Part shown: piece by piece, positions 23,236-32,197 of the stretch
Layout of the letters: every line of letters starts with the position of its first letter
Position numbering within the stretch: the stretch's first letter is position 1
Origin: Myxococcales bacterium
GTDB lineage: Bacteria; Myxococcota_A; Polyangia; Polyangiales; Ga0077539
DNA: 63,147 nucleotides
Assembly: GCA_030652255.1 (NCBI GenBank)
Contig: JAUSAZ010000166.1
Span: 1 to 63,147 of the forward strand
Direction: 5' to 3'
Made by a program: the position numbers and the translations under genes
The notes under the pieces: model-generated
What the model saw: the letters and a program-made list of their open reading frames with translations, nothing else
Database searches by the model: none
Told to the model about the DNA's origin: nothing

Positions 23236-25614
23236 TCACAGGCGCGCGCGGCGCAGGCGGAGCGCGTTGGCGATGACGGAGACGGAGCTCAGGCTCATGG
23301 CCGCGGCGGCGAGCATCGGGCTGAGCAGCATCCCCGTGAGGGGGTAGAGCACCCCGGCGGCCACCGGAATGCCCAGGGCGTTGTACCCGAAGGCGAAGGC
23401 GAGGTTCTGACGGATGTTGGCCATCGTGGCGCGGCTGAGCCGACGCGCCCGCACGAGGCCGCGCAGGTCGCCCCCCACCAGCGTCACGCCGGCGCTCTCC
23501 ATCGCCACGTCGGTGCCGGTGCCCATCGCGACGCCGACGTCGGCCTGCGCGAGCGCGGGTGCGTCGTTGATGCCGTCGCCCGCCATCGCCACGCGCCGCC
23601 CCTCGGCCTGGAGGCGCTTCACCGCCTCGGCCTTCTGGTCGGGCAGCACTCCCGCGATCACCTCGTCGATGCCGAGCTTACGCCCCACCGCCTCGGCCGT
23701 CGTCCGGCTGTCGCCGGTGAGCATCACGACGCGCAGACCCTCCTCGCGCAGCGCCTTGAGCGCCTCGGCCGCCGTGTCCTTGATCGGGTCGGCGACGCCG
23801 ACGAGGCCCGCGAGCGCGCCGTTGACGGCCATGAACATCACCGTCTGTCCCTCGGCCCGCAGCGCCTCGGCCCGCGCGTCGAGGGTGCCGAGGGAGGCGC
23901 CCACGTCCAGCATCAGCGCCTTGTTGCCCAGCGCGACCGCACGATCGCCCACGCGGCCGGTGACGCCCTTGCCGGTCACCGACGCGAAGTGCTCCGCGCT
24001 GGTGAGGGCGAGCCCGCGCTCCTTCGCGCCCGCGACGAGGGCCGCGGCCAGCGGGTGCTCGCTGCCCTGCTCCAGGCTGGCCGCGAGGCGCAGGAGCTCG
24101 GCCTCATCGACCCCCGCGGACGACTCCACGGCGACGAGCTTCGGCCTGCCCTCGGTGAGCGTCCCCGTCTTGTCGAGGACGAGCGTATCGACCTCGCGCA
24201 GCACCTCGATGGCCTCGGCGTTGCGGAAGAGCACGCCCGCCGTCGCGCCGCGGCCGGTGGCCACCATGATCGACATCGGCGTGGCGAGCCCGAGCGCGCA
24301 GGGGCACGCGATGATGAGCACCGCCACGGCGTTGACCAGCGCGTAGGTGAGCCGCGGCTCCGGCCCCCAGAGCGCCCAGGCCCCGAAGGTGAGCAGCGCG
24401 ACCAGGATCACCGCGGGCACGAAGTACCCCGCGACGGTATCGGTGAGGCGCTGGATGGGGGCGCGGCTGCGCTGGGCGTCGGCCACCATGGCGACGATGC
24501 GCGCGAGCAGCGTGTCGCGGCCGACCTTCTCGGCGCGCATCACGAGCGCGCCGGTGCCGTTGAGCGTCGCCCCGACGACGCGGTCGCCGGGGTGCTTCTC
24601 CACCGGCATGGGCTCGCCCGTGATCATGGACTCGTCGAGGCTGCTCGCGCCTTCCAGCACGACGCCGTCCACGGGCACCTTCTCGCCCGGGCGCACCCGA
24701 AGCCGGTCGCCCGGTTGCACGTCGTCGAGCGGGACGTCCTCCTCCGCGCCGTCGTCGCGCAGTCGCCGGGCCGTCTTGGGTGCCAGCCCGAGCAGGGCCC
24801 GGATGGCGGCGCCGGTGCGGCTGCGCGCGCGGAGCTCGAGCACCTGGCCGACCAGCACCAGCGTGACGATCACCGCGGCGGCCTCGAAGTACACCGCCAC
24901 CCGCCCCCCGTGGCCCCGGAAGGCCGCCGGGAAGAGGCCCGGCGCGAGGGTCGCGACGACGCTGTAGCCGTAGGCCACCCCGACGCCGAGGCCGATCAGC
25001 GTGAACATGTTGAGATGGCGGTTCACGAGCGACTGCCAGGCGCGCACGAAGAAGGGCCACGCGCCCCAGAGCACCACCGGCGTGGCGGGCGCGAGCTCGA
25101 CCCCGTTGTGCAGGTGCGAGGGAAGGAGGTGGCCGAGCGGGTCGCCGGGGATCATCGCGCCCATGGCGAGGGCGAAGAGCGGCACCGTGATCGCCGCGCT
25201 CACCACGAGGCGTCGCTGCATGCTCGCGAGCTCGGGGTCGTCGCCCTCCGTCGGTGCGACGGGCGCGCGGGGCTCCAGGGCCATGCCGCAGATCGGGCAG
25301 CTCCCGGGCCCCGGGCGCACGACCTCGGGGTGCATCGGGCAGGTGTATTCGACCGCCTCGGACGTCGGCTTCGCGCGCGGCGCGACGGGGGCCGCCGCAG
25401 GCTCGGCGTAGCGCGCGGGGTCGGCGCGGAACTTCTCCGCGCAGCGGGTGCTGCAGAAGTGCCAGGTGCGCCCGCCCCAGTCGTGGTGCTCCTTCGCGGT
25501 CACGGGCGACACGTCCATGCCGCAGACCGGATCCTTGACGGTCTCGCCGGCTGCGCGCGGCCCGCCCTGGGCGTGAGCGTGGTGGGGGTGGGACGCGTGA
25601 GCCTGATGGTCCAT
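23236..25614 (-). CDS. Cu(I)-exporting P1B-type ATPase with YHS and CPMHPE domains
   Basis: A 792-aa membrane ATPase. The N-terminus is His-rich, then carries a YHS-type domain (Cys31 in 'DPVCGMDV', Cys54/Cys58 in 'FCSTRC') and a heavy-metal-binding domain ('YTCPMHPEV...SCPICGMAL', Cys92-Cys109) instead of a CxxC HMA domain. 'ACPCALGLATP' (~435) is the CPC transport site; DKTGTLT (~479), 'SEHPLA' and 'GDGINDAPAL' follow. Exports Cu(I) from the cytoplasm. The ATG at 25614 starts at the His-rich tail; a longer frame upstream looks non-coding. CopZ is encoded just downstream. Confidence 0.92.
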   Translation of the reverse strand: MDHQAHASHPHHAHAQGGPRAAGETVKDPVCGMDVSPVTAKEHHDWGGRTWHFCSTRCAEKFRADPARYAEPAAAPVAPRAKPTSEAVEYTCPMHPEVVRPGPGSCPICGMALEPRAPVAPTEGDDPELASMQRRLVVSAAITVPLFALAMGAMIPGDPLGHLLPSHLHNGVELAPATPVVLWGAWPFFVRAWQSLVNRHLNMFTLIGLGVGVAYGYSVVATLAPGLFPAAFRGHGGRVAVYFEAAAVIVTLVLVGQVLELRARSRTGAAIRALLGLAPKTARRLRDDGAEEDVPLDDVQPGDRLRVRPGEKVPVDGVVLEGASSLDESMITGEPMPVEKHPGDRVVGATLNGTGALVMRAEKVGRDTLLARIVAMVADAQRSRAPIQRLTDTVAGYFVPAVILVALLTFGAWALWGPEPRLTYALVNAVAVLIIACPCALGLATPMSIMVATGRGATAGVLFRNAEAIEVLREVDTLVLDKTGTLTEGRPKLVAVESSAGVDEAELLRLAASLEQGSEHPLAAALVAGAKERGLALTSAEHFASVTGKGVTGRVGDRAVALGNKALMLDVGASLGTLDARAEALRAEGQTVMFMAVNGALAGLVGVADPIKDTAAEALKALREEGLRVVMLTGDSRTTAEAVGRKLGIDEVIAGVLPDQKAEAVKRLQAEGRRVAMAGDGINDAPALAQADVGVAMGTGTDVAMESAGVTLVGGDLRGLVRARRLSRATMANIRQNLAFAFGYNALGIPVAAGVLYPLTGMLLSPMLAAAAMSLSSVSVIANALRLRRARL

Positions 25615-25963
25615 GGAGTGCCTCGCGGGCCGGTCGCCCGGCAGTCCGCAGAGCGGGCTGCCTGCCCCCTCGCTGCGATCTGTCACCGGGTACCGTCTCT
25701 GGAGCCGCAGACGGGCCGGTGCCATCGGCATTACACCGCGCGAATCCCCGGCGCGCGCCGGAGCGGTCGTCCGCCGGACGTCGATGGTGCAAACCGTTCG
25801 CCCGAGCGCAGGTTATGCGCCGGGCACCGAGATCGAGTTCCGGGCAGGCGAAGTTCCACCGATTCATCCGCGCCCATGGACGTGGCGCGTGGGTTGCTCA
25901 AGGGGACGTTATCGGCGCAGCGCGGAGGAATGATCCCGTCGAGCGCTCGATGGAGGATCTCGC
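25615..25963. other. Divergent promoter region between the Cu-ATPase and the Cus operon
   Basis: No gene is supported in these 349 bp. On the minus strand, GGTGTAATGCC (25728-25738) is a possible -10 for the ATPase gene and resembles the TGTAA elements before copZ and the lipoprotein operon. A good RBS (GGAGGA) precedes the GTG at 25964. Confidence 0.4.
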
Positions 25964-27250
25964 GTGAATGGCCGACCTCAAGGCGCCCATGATCGGCGCG
26001 GCGCGTCGGCGTGGGCGGGACTCATCGCCGCGGTGATCGCGCTCCTCGCGGCGGAGGGCGCCCACGCCCAGCCCCGCGACATGTTGCCGAGCCCGCTCGA
26101 TGTCGTTGGCGTGGTCCGATACGCGGGCGCGCACCGGGCGGAGATTGCCGCCGCGCTGGCCGAGGCGCGGGCGCTCGGGCAGCGGCCGGCCATCGTCGGG
26201 TCACTGCCCGACCCCATGGTGATGGTGTCGGCCGACCACATCCCCTTCTCCGGCATGGGCTTCGACGGGAGCCTGATGGTGCAGCAGGAGTTCCCGCTCT
26301 CCGGCGTGCTGGGCGCCCGTCGCCGCGCGGCCCAATCCGCCGCCGACGCGCGACGCCTGCGGGCGGGTGAGACCGCGCTCGACGTGACCGCGGAGGCGCT
26401 CCGGGCGTTCCACATGCTCGCGGGCCTCCGGCGGATGGCCGCGGTGCTCGACGCCCAGGTCGCGCTCGCCGGGGACCTCACCCGCGTCGCCACCGCGCGC
26501 TACGCCGCCGGCGCGGCGCCGCAGTCGGACGTCCTGCGCGCCGACACCGAGACGCGCCGGCAGGCCACGCGGCGGGCCGCGCTCCGGGGCCAGACGGTCG
26601 CGGCCGAGGCGATGCTCAACGCCGCCCTCGGCCGCGCGGGCGACCTCCCGGTGCCGGAGCTCGCCGCCGCGCCCGACGAGCCCCCGGCGGCCGCGGAGGC
26701 GCTGGTCGCCGAGGCCCTGCGCTCGCGGCCCGAGCTCGCGTCGGTCGAGGCCTCGCGTCGTCAGTACGGCTCGGAGGTCGAGGCGATGCGCGCGATGTAC
26801 GCGCCGATGGCCTTCGTGCGCGCGGGGGCCTCGACCACCATGAGCGACGGCCCGGGGGTGATGGTGATGGTGGGGGTGAGCGTGCCGATCTGGCGGGCGC
26901 GGCTCGCGGCGGGCGTCGCCGAGGCCCGCGCCATGGGGACCATGGCCGACGCGGAGCTGCGCGGGGCGCGCACGATGATCGAGGGCGAGGTGCGCGCCGC
27001 CCTCGGCTCGCTCGACGCCGCCCGCGTGCGGTCGGCCGCCCTGCGCGACGAGGTCGAGCCGCAGGCGGTCCAGACCCTGCGGGCGACGATCGCGGCCTAC
27101 GCCGCTGGTCAGACGCCGCTCGTCGCGGTGATCGAAGCCATCGTGTCGCTGCGCATGACGCAGGAGGAGCGGGTGATGGCGGAGGTCGATGTCGGCGTCG
27201 TCCGCGCGCGGCTGGAGCGCACCGTCGGGCGCTTCGGCGGGCCGCGATGA
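25964..27250 (+). CDS. cusC: TolC-family outer-membrane factor of the Cus-type pump
   Basis: A 428-aa protein with export signal 'WAGLIAAVIALLAAEGAHAQ'. The mature part has Met-rich stretches ('LPDPMVMVSADHIPFSGMGFDGSLMV' at about 80-105 and 'MSDGPGVMVMVGVSVP') between long coiled-coil helices, the pattern of metal-efflux outer-membrane factors. GGAGGA lies before the GTG start. Its end overlaps the adaptor gene by 4 bp. The symbol reflects operon position. Confidence 0.8.
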   Translation: MNGRPQGAHDRRGASAWAGLIAAVIALLAAEGAHAQPRDMLPSPLDVVGVVRYAGAHRAEIAAALAEARALGQRPAIVGSLPDPMVMVSADHIPFSGMGFDGSLMVQQEFPLSGVLGARRRAAQSAADARRLRAGETALDVTAEALRAFHMLAGLRRMAAVLDAQVALAGDLTRVATARYAAGAAPQSDVLRADTETRRQATRRAALRGQTVAAEAMLNAALGRAGDLPVPELAAAPDEPPAAAEALVAEALRSRPELASVEASRRQYGSEVEAMRAMYAPMAFVRAGASTTMSDGPGVMVMVGVSVPIWRARLAAGVAEARAMGTMADAELRGARTMIEGEVRAALGSLDAARVRSAALRDEVEPQAVQTLRATIAAYAAGQTPLVAVIEAIVSLRMTQEERVMAEVDVGVVRARLERTVGRFGGPR

Positions 27251-28578
27251 CGCTTCATCCGCTGGTGGCGCGAGGGTGGCGCACCCTCTCGCTCGTCACC
27301 CTCGCGGTCCTCGTGGTCGCGCTCGGGTCGCTTCTCGCCCAGCACCTCCGACGCGGCTGGCCCTTTTCGCTGCACCACGGGATGGCGCCGGCGAATCCGC
27401 CCGGAGGGCACGTCGCCGCCGCGCCGCCCGCCCTCGACGGGACGGAGGCCGTCGATCCGCACGCGGCCCACACCGTGCCTGGGCGCGTGCCGGTGGCGGT
27501 CCCCCGGGGGCAGCTCGACGCGATCGGCGTGCGCATCGCCCGCGTCGCGAGGGAGGACATCGGTCGGCCCGTGCGCGCCGTCGCGACGGTGGCGCTCGAC
27601 GAGTCGCGGGTCTCGCACGTTCACACCCGCGTGGCGGGGTGGATCGAGCGGCTCTACGTCAACACCACCGGGCAGCGCGTCACGCGTGGAGCCCCCCTCG
27701 CCGCCATCTTCTCGCAGGAGCTGCTGGCCTCGCAGAACGAGTTCATCGCCCTGCGCCAGAACCTCGCCCACCCGACCACCGCGATGGCCACGCAGAGCCT
27801 CCTCGCGGCCACGCGCAGCCGCCTCGCGGTGCTCGGGATGACCCCGGCGGAGCTCGCCCGGGTCGAGAGCACGGGCCGCCCCCTGCGCACCGTCACCGTG
27901 GTGGCACCCCGCACCGGCGTGGTGCTCCACCGCGGCATTGCCGTCGGGACCGCGGTGGACCCCTCGACGGAGCTGCTCACGATCGCGGACCTCTCCCGCG
28001 TCTGGGTGCTGGCCGAGGTCCCCGAAGGCGACATCCCCGCGATCCAGCGGGACACGCCGGCGCGGCTCGAGTTCGCGGCCTCGGGCCGGGCCCCCTTCGA
28101 GGCGCGAATCGACTTCCTCTACCCCACCCTCACCGAACGCACGCGGACCTTGCGCGCGCGCTTCGTGGTCCCGAACGACGACGGCTCCCTGCGCCCCGGC
28201 CTCTACGGTGAAGCCAACTTCCAGGTGAGAACTCATGGGGCGCTGACCGTCCCGCGGGACGCCGTCGTGGACACCGGCGAGACCCAGCACGTCTTCGTCG
28301 TCGGGAGTGACGGGCGCTTCGTGCCCCGGGCCGTCACGCTGGGGACCCGGCTCGACGACCGCGTGGAGGTGCGCGAGGGGCTAAACGGCGAGGAGTCGAT
28401 CGTCGCTTCGGGGGTGTTCCTGATCGACTCGGAGAGCCGGCTGCGCGCTTCGGGGGGCGGCACGGGTCACGCCCACGGCGGGCAGACAGCGCCGGCCGGC
28501 GCAGCACCGCCCGATCGTGGCGCCCGTCCCGAGCCCGCTCCGAGCCCACCACCGGGCTCGCCTCACGCGGGGCACTAG
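27247..28578 (+). CDS. cusB: Periplasmic adaptor of the Cus-type pump
   Basis: A 443-aa membrane-fusion protein. An N-terminal membrane anchor (residues ~15-35) is followed by a lipoyl/barrel-sandwich segment ('VHTRVAGWIERLYVNTTGQRV') and a helical hairpin ('ELLASQNEFIALRQN', typical of CusB). The second lipoyl half is 'VVAPRTGVVLHRGIAVG', then beta-barrel and membrane-proximal domains ('VDTGETQHVFVVG'). The C-terminus is a His/Pro-rich tail ('GTGHAHGGQ...SPHAGH'). The ATGA overlap with cusC and an 11-bp gap to cusA make one operon. Confidence 0.9.
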   Translation: MTLHPLVARGWRTLSLVTLAVLVVALGSLLAQHLRRGWPFSLHHGMAPANPPGGHVAAAPPALDGTEAVDPHAAHTVPGRVPVAVPRGQLDAIGVRIARVAREDIGRPVRAVATVALDESRVSHVHTRVAGWIERLYVNTTGQRVTRGAPLAAIFSQELLASQNEFIALRQNLAHPTTAMATQSLLAATRSRLAVLGMTPAELARVESTGRPLRTVTVVAPRTGVVLHRGIAVGTAVDPSTELLTIADLSRVWVLAEVPEGDIPAIQRDTPARLEFAASGRAPFEARIDFLYPTLTERTRTLRARFVVPNDDGSLRPGLYGEANFQVRTHGALTVPRDAVVDTGETQHVFVVGSDGRFVPRAVTLGTRLDDRVEVREGLNGEESIVASGVFLIDSESRLRASGGGTGHAHGGQTAPAGAAPPDRGARPEPAPSPPPGSPHAGH

Positions 28579-28589
28579 GAGCCGCCGCC

Positions 28590-31500
28590 GTGGTCGAGCG
28601 CATCATCGAGCTGTCCGCGAAACGCCCATGGATCGTCTTCGGCGTGATGGCCCTCCTCATCGTGTGGGCCGTCATCGCGATGAGGCGGACGCCGCTCGAC
28701 GCGATCCCCGACCTCTCCGATCCGCAGGTCATCGTGTTCACCGACTGGATGGGCCGGAGCCCCGACCTCGTCGAGGACCAGATCACCTACCCCCTCGTGC
28801 GCGCGCTCCAGAGCACGCCCCACGCCCGGACGGTGCGCGGCTACTCGATGTTCGGGATGAGCTTCATCTACGTGATCTTCGAGGACGACACCGACATCTA
28901 CTGGGCGCGCACCCGGGTGCTCGAACAGCTCGGGCGCGTGCAGCGGCTCCTGCCCCCGGACGTCGCGCCCGTCCTCGGGCCCGACGCGACCGGCGTCGGC
29001 TGGGTGTTCCAGTACGTGCTCGAGGACACCTCCGGGCGACGCGACCTCGCGCAGCTCCGTGAGCTCCAGGACTTCACGATCCGCCCGACGCTCCAGGCGG
29101 TCTCCGGCGTCGCCGAGGTCGCGACGGTCGGCGGCTTCGAGCGCCAGTACCAGATCGTCCTCGATCCGAACCGCCTCGCCGCCTACGGACTCTCGCTGGC
29201 CGACGTGACCCGCGCCGCGCGGGACGCCAACTCCGAGGTGGGGGCGCGCGTGCTGGAGGTCGCCGGGCGCGAGTACGTCCTGCGCGGCCGCGGGTACGTG
29301 CGGACCCTCGCCGACCTGGAGGCGAGCGTCGTGACCGTGGGCGCGGGGGGCAACCCCGTCCGGCTGCGCGACGTCGCGCGCGTCCAGTTCGGCCCCGAGA
29401 TCCGCCGGGGCGCCGCGGACTTCGACGGCCGCGGCGAGGCCGTCGGCGGCATCGTCGTGATGCGCATCGGCTCCAACGCCCTCCAGGTCAACGACGCCGT
29501 CAAGGCCGAGATCGCGCGGCTGAGCCTGCCCGAGGGCGTCCGCCTCGTGCCGACCTACGACCGCTCGCACCTGATCCGCGGCTCCGTCGCGACGCTGAGA
29601 AATACGCTCATCCAGGAAGGCGTCATCGTCGCGCTCATCTGCCTCTTTTTCCTGTTCAGCGCCCGCTCGGCCTTCGTCGCCGTCGTCGTCATCCCGCTCG
29701 CGGTCCTGCTCACCTTCATTCCGACGTTCCACGCCGGCATGTCGATCAACATCATGTCCCTCGCCGGGATCGCGATCGCGGTGGGGGAGCTCGAGGACGC
29801 CTCCACGACCTTCGTCGAGAACGGCGCGCGCCGGCTCTCGCTCGCGGCCCCCGGCGCAGACCGGCGACGCGTCATCCTCGACGCGCTCAAGGAGGTCGGA
29901 CGCCCCACGTTCTTCTCCCTCCTGCTCGTCACCGTCAGCTTCGTCCCGCTCCTCAGCCTGACCGGCCAGGCCGGGCGGCTGTTCCGCCCGCTCGTCCTCA
30001 CGCACACCTTCGCCACCTTCGCGGCGGCGCTGCTCTCCGTGACGCTGGTGCCGCCGCTCATGCTGCTCGTGATGCGGGGCAGGTTTCGCCGGGACGACGA
30101 GAACCCCGTCAGCCGCGTCCTGACCCGGATGTATCGGCCGGTGGTGCGCCTCGCCGTCCGGGCGCGATGGTTCGTCCTGCTCGCCGCGGCCGCGCTGCTC
30201 GCGGCGACGGTGCCCGTGGCCCTCCGCCTGGGATCGGAGTTCATGCCGCCCCTCGACGAGGGCTCCCTCCTCGTCATGCCGACGACCTTCCCGGGCATCT
30301 CGATCGAGGAGGCGCGCCGGGCGCTCACGGCCCAGGATCGGATCATCCGATCCTTCCGGGAGGTGTCGTCGGTGCATGGCAAGGCCGGCCGGGCGGAGAC
30401 GGCCACCGACCCGGCGCAGCTCGACATGATCGAGAGCGTCGTGGTCCTGCGCCCCACGAGCGCGTGGCCGCGGCGGTATGCCGCGCGGTGGTACAGCGGA
30501 GGGCCCGAGTGGCTGCGGGTTCCCCTCCGATGGATCTGGCCTGAGCAGCGTCCGCGCACGCTCGAAGAGCTCAGCCGCGACCTGGACGCGGCGCTGCGGA
30601 TGCCCGGCTACCAGATGGCGATCGCGCCGCCGATCCGCACGCGCATCGACATGCTGACGACCGGCGTGCGGACACCCGTTGGCGTCAAGGTCTTCGGCCC
30701 CGACCTCGCGGAGATCGAGCGCCTCTCCATCGCCCTCGAGGGGATGCTGCGCAGCGTTCCTGGGACGCGCAGCACCTTCGCCGAGCGCCAGACGGGCCGC
30801 GAGTACATCGACGTCGTCCCCGATCGCGAGGCCATCGCGCGCTACGGACTGAGCGTGCGGGACGTCCACGACGTCGTCGAAGCGGCCGTCGGGGGCATGG
30901 CGGTCTCGACCGTGATCGCGGGCCGGTCGAGGTTCTCGATCAACCTGCGCTACGCCGCGGACTACCGGGCCGATCCCGACTCGCTGCGCCGCATCCTCAT
31001 CCCGGTGGCCAGCTCGGAGCCGGTGGGCGAGGCGGAGCCCGGCGGCGCGGGCGCCGGCTCATCCCCGGCGGGCAACAGCGCCCAGGGGGCCATGGGTGGC
31101 AGCGGCATGGGAGGCGGCGGTGCAGGTCGCACCGGGATGCGGGTCGGGTCCCCGGGTGGCGCGAGCCCGGCACCGGCGATGGGCGCACCCGCCGCATCCG
31201 CGCCTGATCCGAGTGATCGCTGGCGACCGTCCGGGGCGACGGTTCCGCTCGGGGCGATCGCGGACGTGCGGGTCGTGACCGGCCCGCCGATGATCAAGGA
31301 CGAGAACGGCGTCCTGGTCGGCTACGTCTTCGCCGACATCGACGCCTCGCAGCGCGACCTCGGCGGCTGGGTGAGCGACGCGAGGGCCGTCGTCGTGCGC
31401 CAGTTGTCACTGCCTCCGGGCTACCGGCTGCAATGGACGGGTCAGTACGAGTTCATGGCGGAGATGCAGGCGCGCATGGCCTGGGTGGTGCCGCTCACCC

Positions 31501-32039
31501 TCCTGCTGGTCGTCTTCCTTCTTCGTCGAGCCATGCGCGGGTGGGCCCAGACGGGCCTGGTCCTCACCAGCCTGCCCTTCGCATTGATCGGCAGCGTCTG
31601 GCTGCTTCACTTGCGGCACTACAACGTCTCGACCGCCGTGTGGGTGGGCCTCATCGCCGTCATCGGAACCGCTTCCGAGACCGGCATCCTCATGGTCGAG
31701 TTCCTCGATCAGGCGGTCTCGCTGCGTCAGAAGGACAAGGCATCGCTCGACGTGCGCGACGTGGATGAAGCCGTCGTGGAGGGGGCCTCGTCGCGGGTAC
31801 GGCCCATCGTGATGTCGGTGGCCAGCACGGTGCTGGGCCTCCTGCCCCTGCTCTGGGAGGCGGGCCCGGGCGCCGACGTCTCCGCGCGCATCGCCGCTCC
31901 GGTCGTGGGCGGCCTGGTGTCGTGTCTGGCGCTCACGCTTCTCGTGCTGCCCGCCGCCTACGCGGTCTGGCGCAGGAGACAGATTCGTCGCGGGGGCATC
32001 GATGGACCGCCCGAGGCGGAAGGAGTCGCGCCGGCATGA
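28590..32039 (+). CDS. cusA: HME-RND copper/silver efflux pump, CusA-like
   Basis: A 1149-aa inner-membrane RND protein, about 100 residues longer than usual. It has twelve hydrophobic segments in two halves and the HME start 'DAIPDLSDPQVIVFTDW'. TM4 reads 'LAGIAIAVGELEDASTTFVEN' (residues ~391-411), keeping the Asp but with GELEDAS where CusA has GAMVDAA. Residues ~810-885 are a Gly/Ala/Met/Pro-rich insertion in the second periplasmic loop, just before 'GATVPLGAIADVRVVTGPPMI'. GTG start. Confidence 0.92.
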   Translation: MVERIIELSAKRPWIVFGVMALLIVWAVIAMRRTPLDAIPDLSDPQVIVFTDWMGRSPDLVEDQITYPLVRALQSTPHARTVRGYSMFGMSFIYVIFEDDTDIYWARTRVLEQLGRVQRLLPPDVAPVLGPDATGVGWVFQYVLEDTSGRRDLAQLRELQDFTIRPTLQAVSGVAEVATVGGFERQYQIVLDPNRLAAYGLSLADVTRAARDANSEVGARVLEVAGREYVLRGRGYVRTLADLEASVVTVGAGGNPVRLRDVARVQFGPEIRRGAADFDGRGEAVGGIVVMRIGSNALQVNDAVKAEIARLSLPEGVRLVPTYDRSHLIRGSVATLRNTLIQEGVIVALICLFFLFSARSAFVAVVVIPLAVLLTFIPTFHAGMSINIMSLAGIAIAVGELEDASTTFVENGARRLSLAAPGADRRRVILDALKEVGRPTFFSLLLVTVSFVPLLSLTGQAGRLFRPLVLTHTFATFAAALLSVTLVPPLMLLVMRGRFRRDDENPVSRVLTRMYRPVVRLAVRARWFVLLAAAALLAATVPVALRLGSEFMPPLDEGSLLVMPTTFPGISIEEARRALTAQDRIIRSFREVSSVHGKAGRAETATDPAQLDMIESVVVLRPTSAWPRRYAARWYSGGPEWLRVPLRWIWPEQRPRTLEELSRDLDAALRMPGYQMAIAPPIRTRIDMLTTGVRTPVGVKVFGPDLAEIERLSIALEGMLRSVPGTRSTFAERQTGREYIDVVPDREAIARYGLSVRDVHDVVEAAVGGMAVSTVIAGRSRFSINLRYAADYRADPDSLRRILIPVASSEPVGEAEPGGAGAGSSPAGNSAQGAMGGSGMGGGGAGRTGMRVGSPGGASPAPAMGAPAASAPDPSDRWRPSGATVPLGAIADVRVVTGPPMIKDENGVLVGYVFADIDASQRDLGGWVSDARAVVVRQLSLPPGYRLQWTGQYEFMAEMQARMAWVVPLTLLLVVFLLRRAMRGWAQTGLVLTSLPFALIGSVWLLHLRHYNVSTAVWVGLIAVIGTASETGILMVEFLDQAVSLRQKDKASLDVRDVDEAVVEGASSRVRPIVMSVASTVLGLLPLLWEAGPGADVSARIAAPVVGGLVSCLALTLLVLPAAYAVWRRRQIRRGGIDGPPEAEGVAPA

Positions 32040-32197
32040 AGGACTGTCCATCGGACAGCTCACGACCCCGCGGTCTCCCACGCACTGAGGGGCGCCGGCG
32101 TGCCGGGATCCAGAACGACCTACCGGTCGGCCGCGAACGAGGGATGTAATCCGGCACGCCCGGCTGCGTCGGCCCCGTCGAACCGGAGCCGAACCCC

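Noticed and set aside
25669..25700. CTGTCACCGGGTACC as another copy of the copper element before the Cu-ATPase gene
   Set aside because: Only loosely similar to CTGTGACCCGG and without the associated spacing; left as a note.
22633..25992. 1119-codon plus-strand frame opposite copZ and the Cu-ATPase
   Set aside because: It mirrors the third-codon GC pattern of clear minus-strand genes and has no recognisable protein features.
28575..30869. 764-codon minus-strand frame opposite cusA
   Set aside because: Shadow of cusA; Arg/His/Asp-rich low-complexity translation.
32040..32197. CTGTCC-ATC-GGACAG as a terminator after cusA
   Set aside because: Stem of six with a 3-base loop and no T tract; not distinct from background in this GC-rich DNA.
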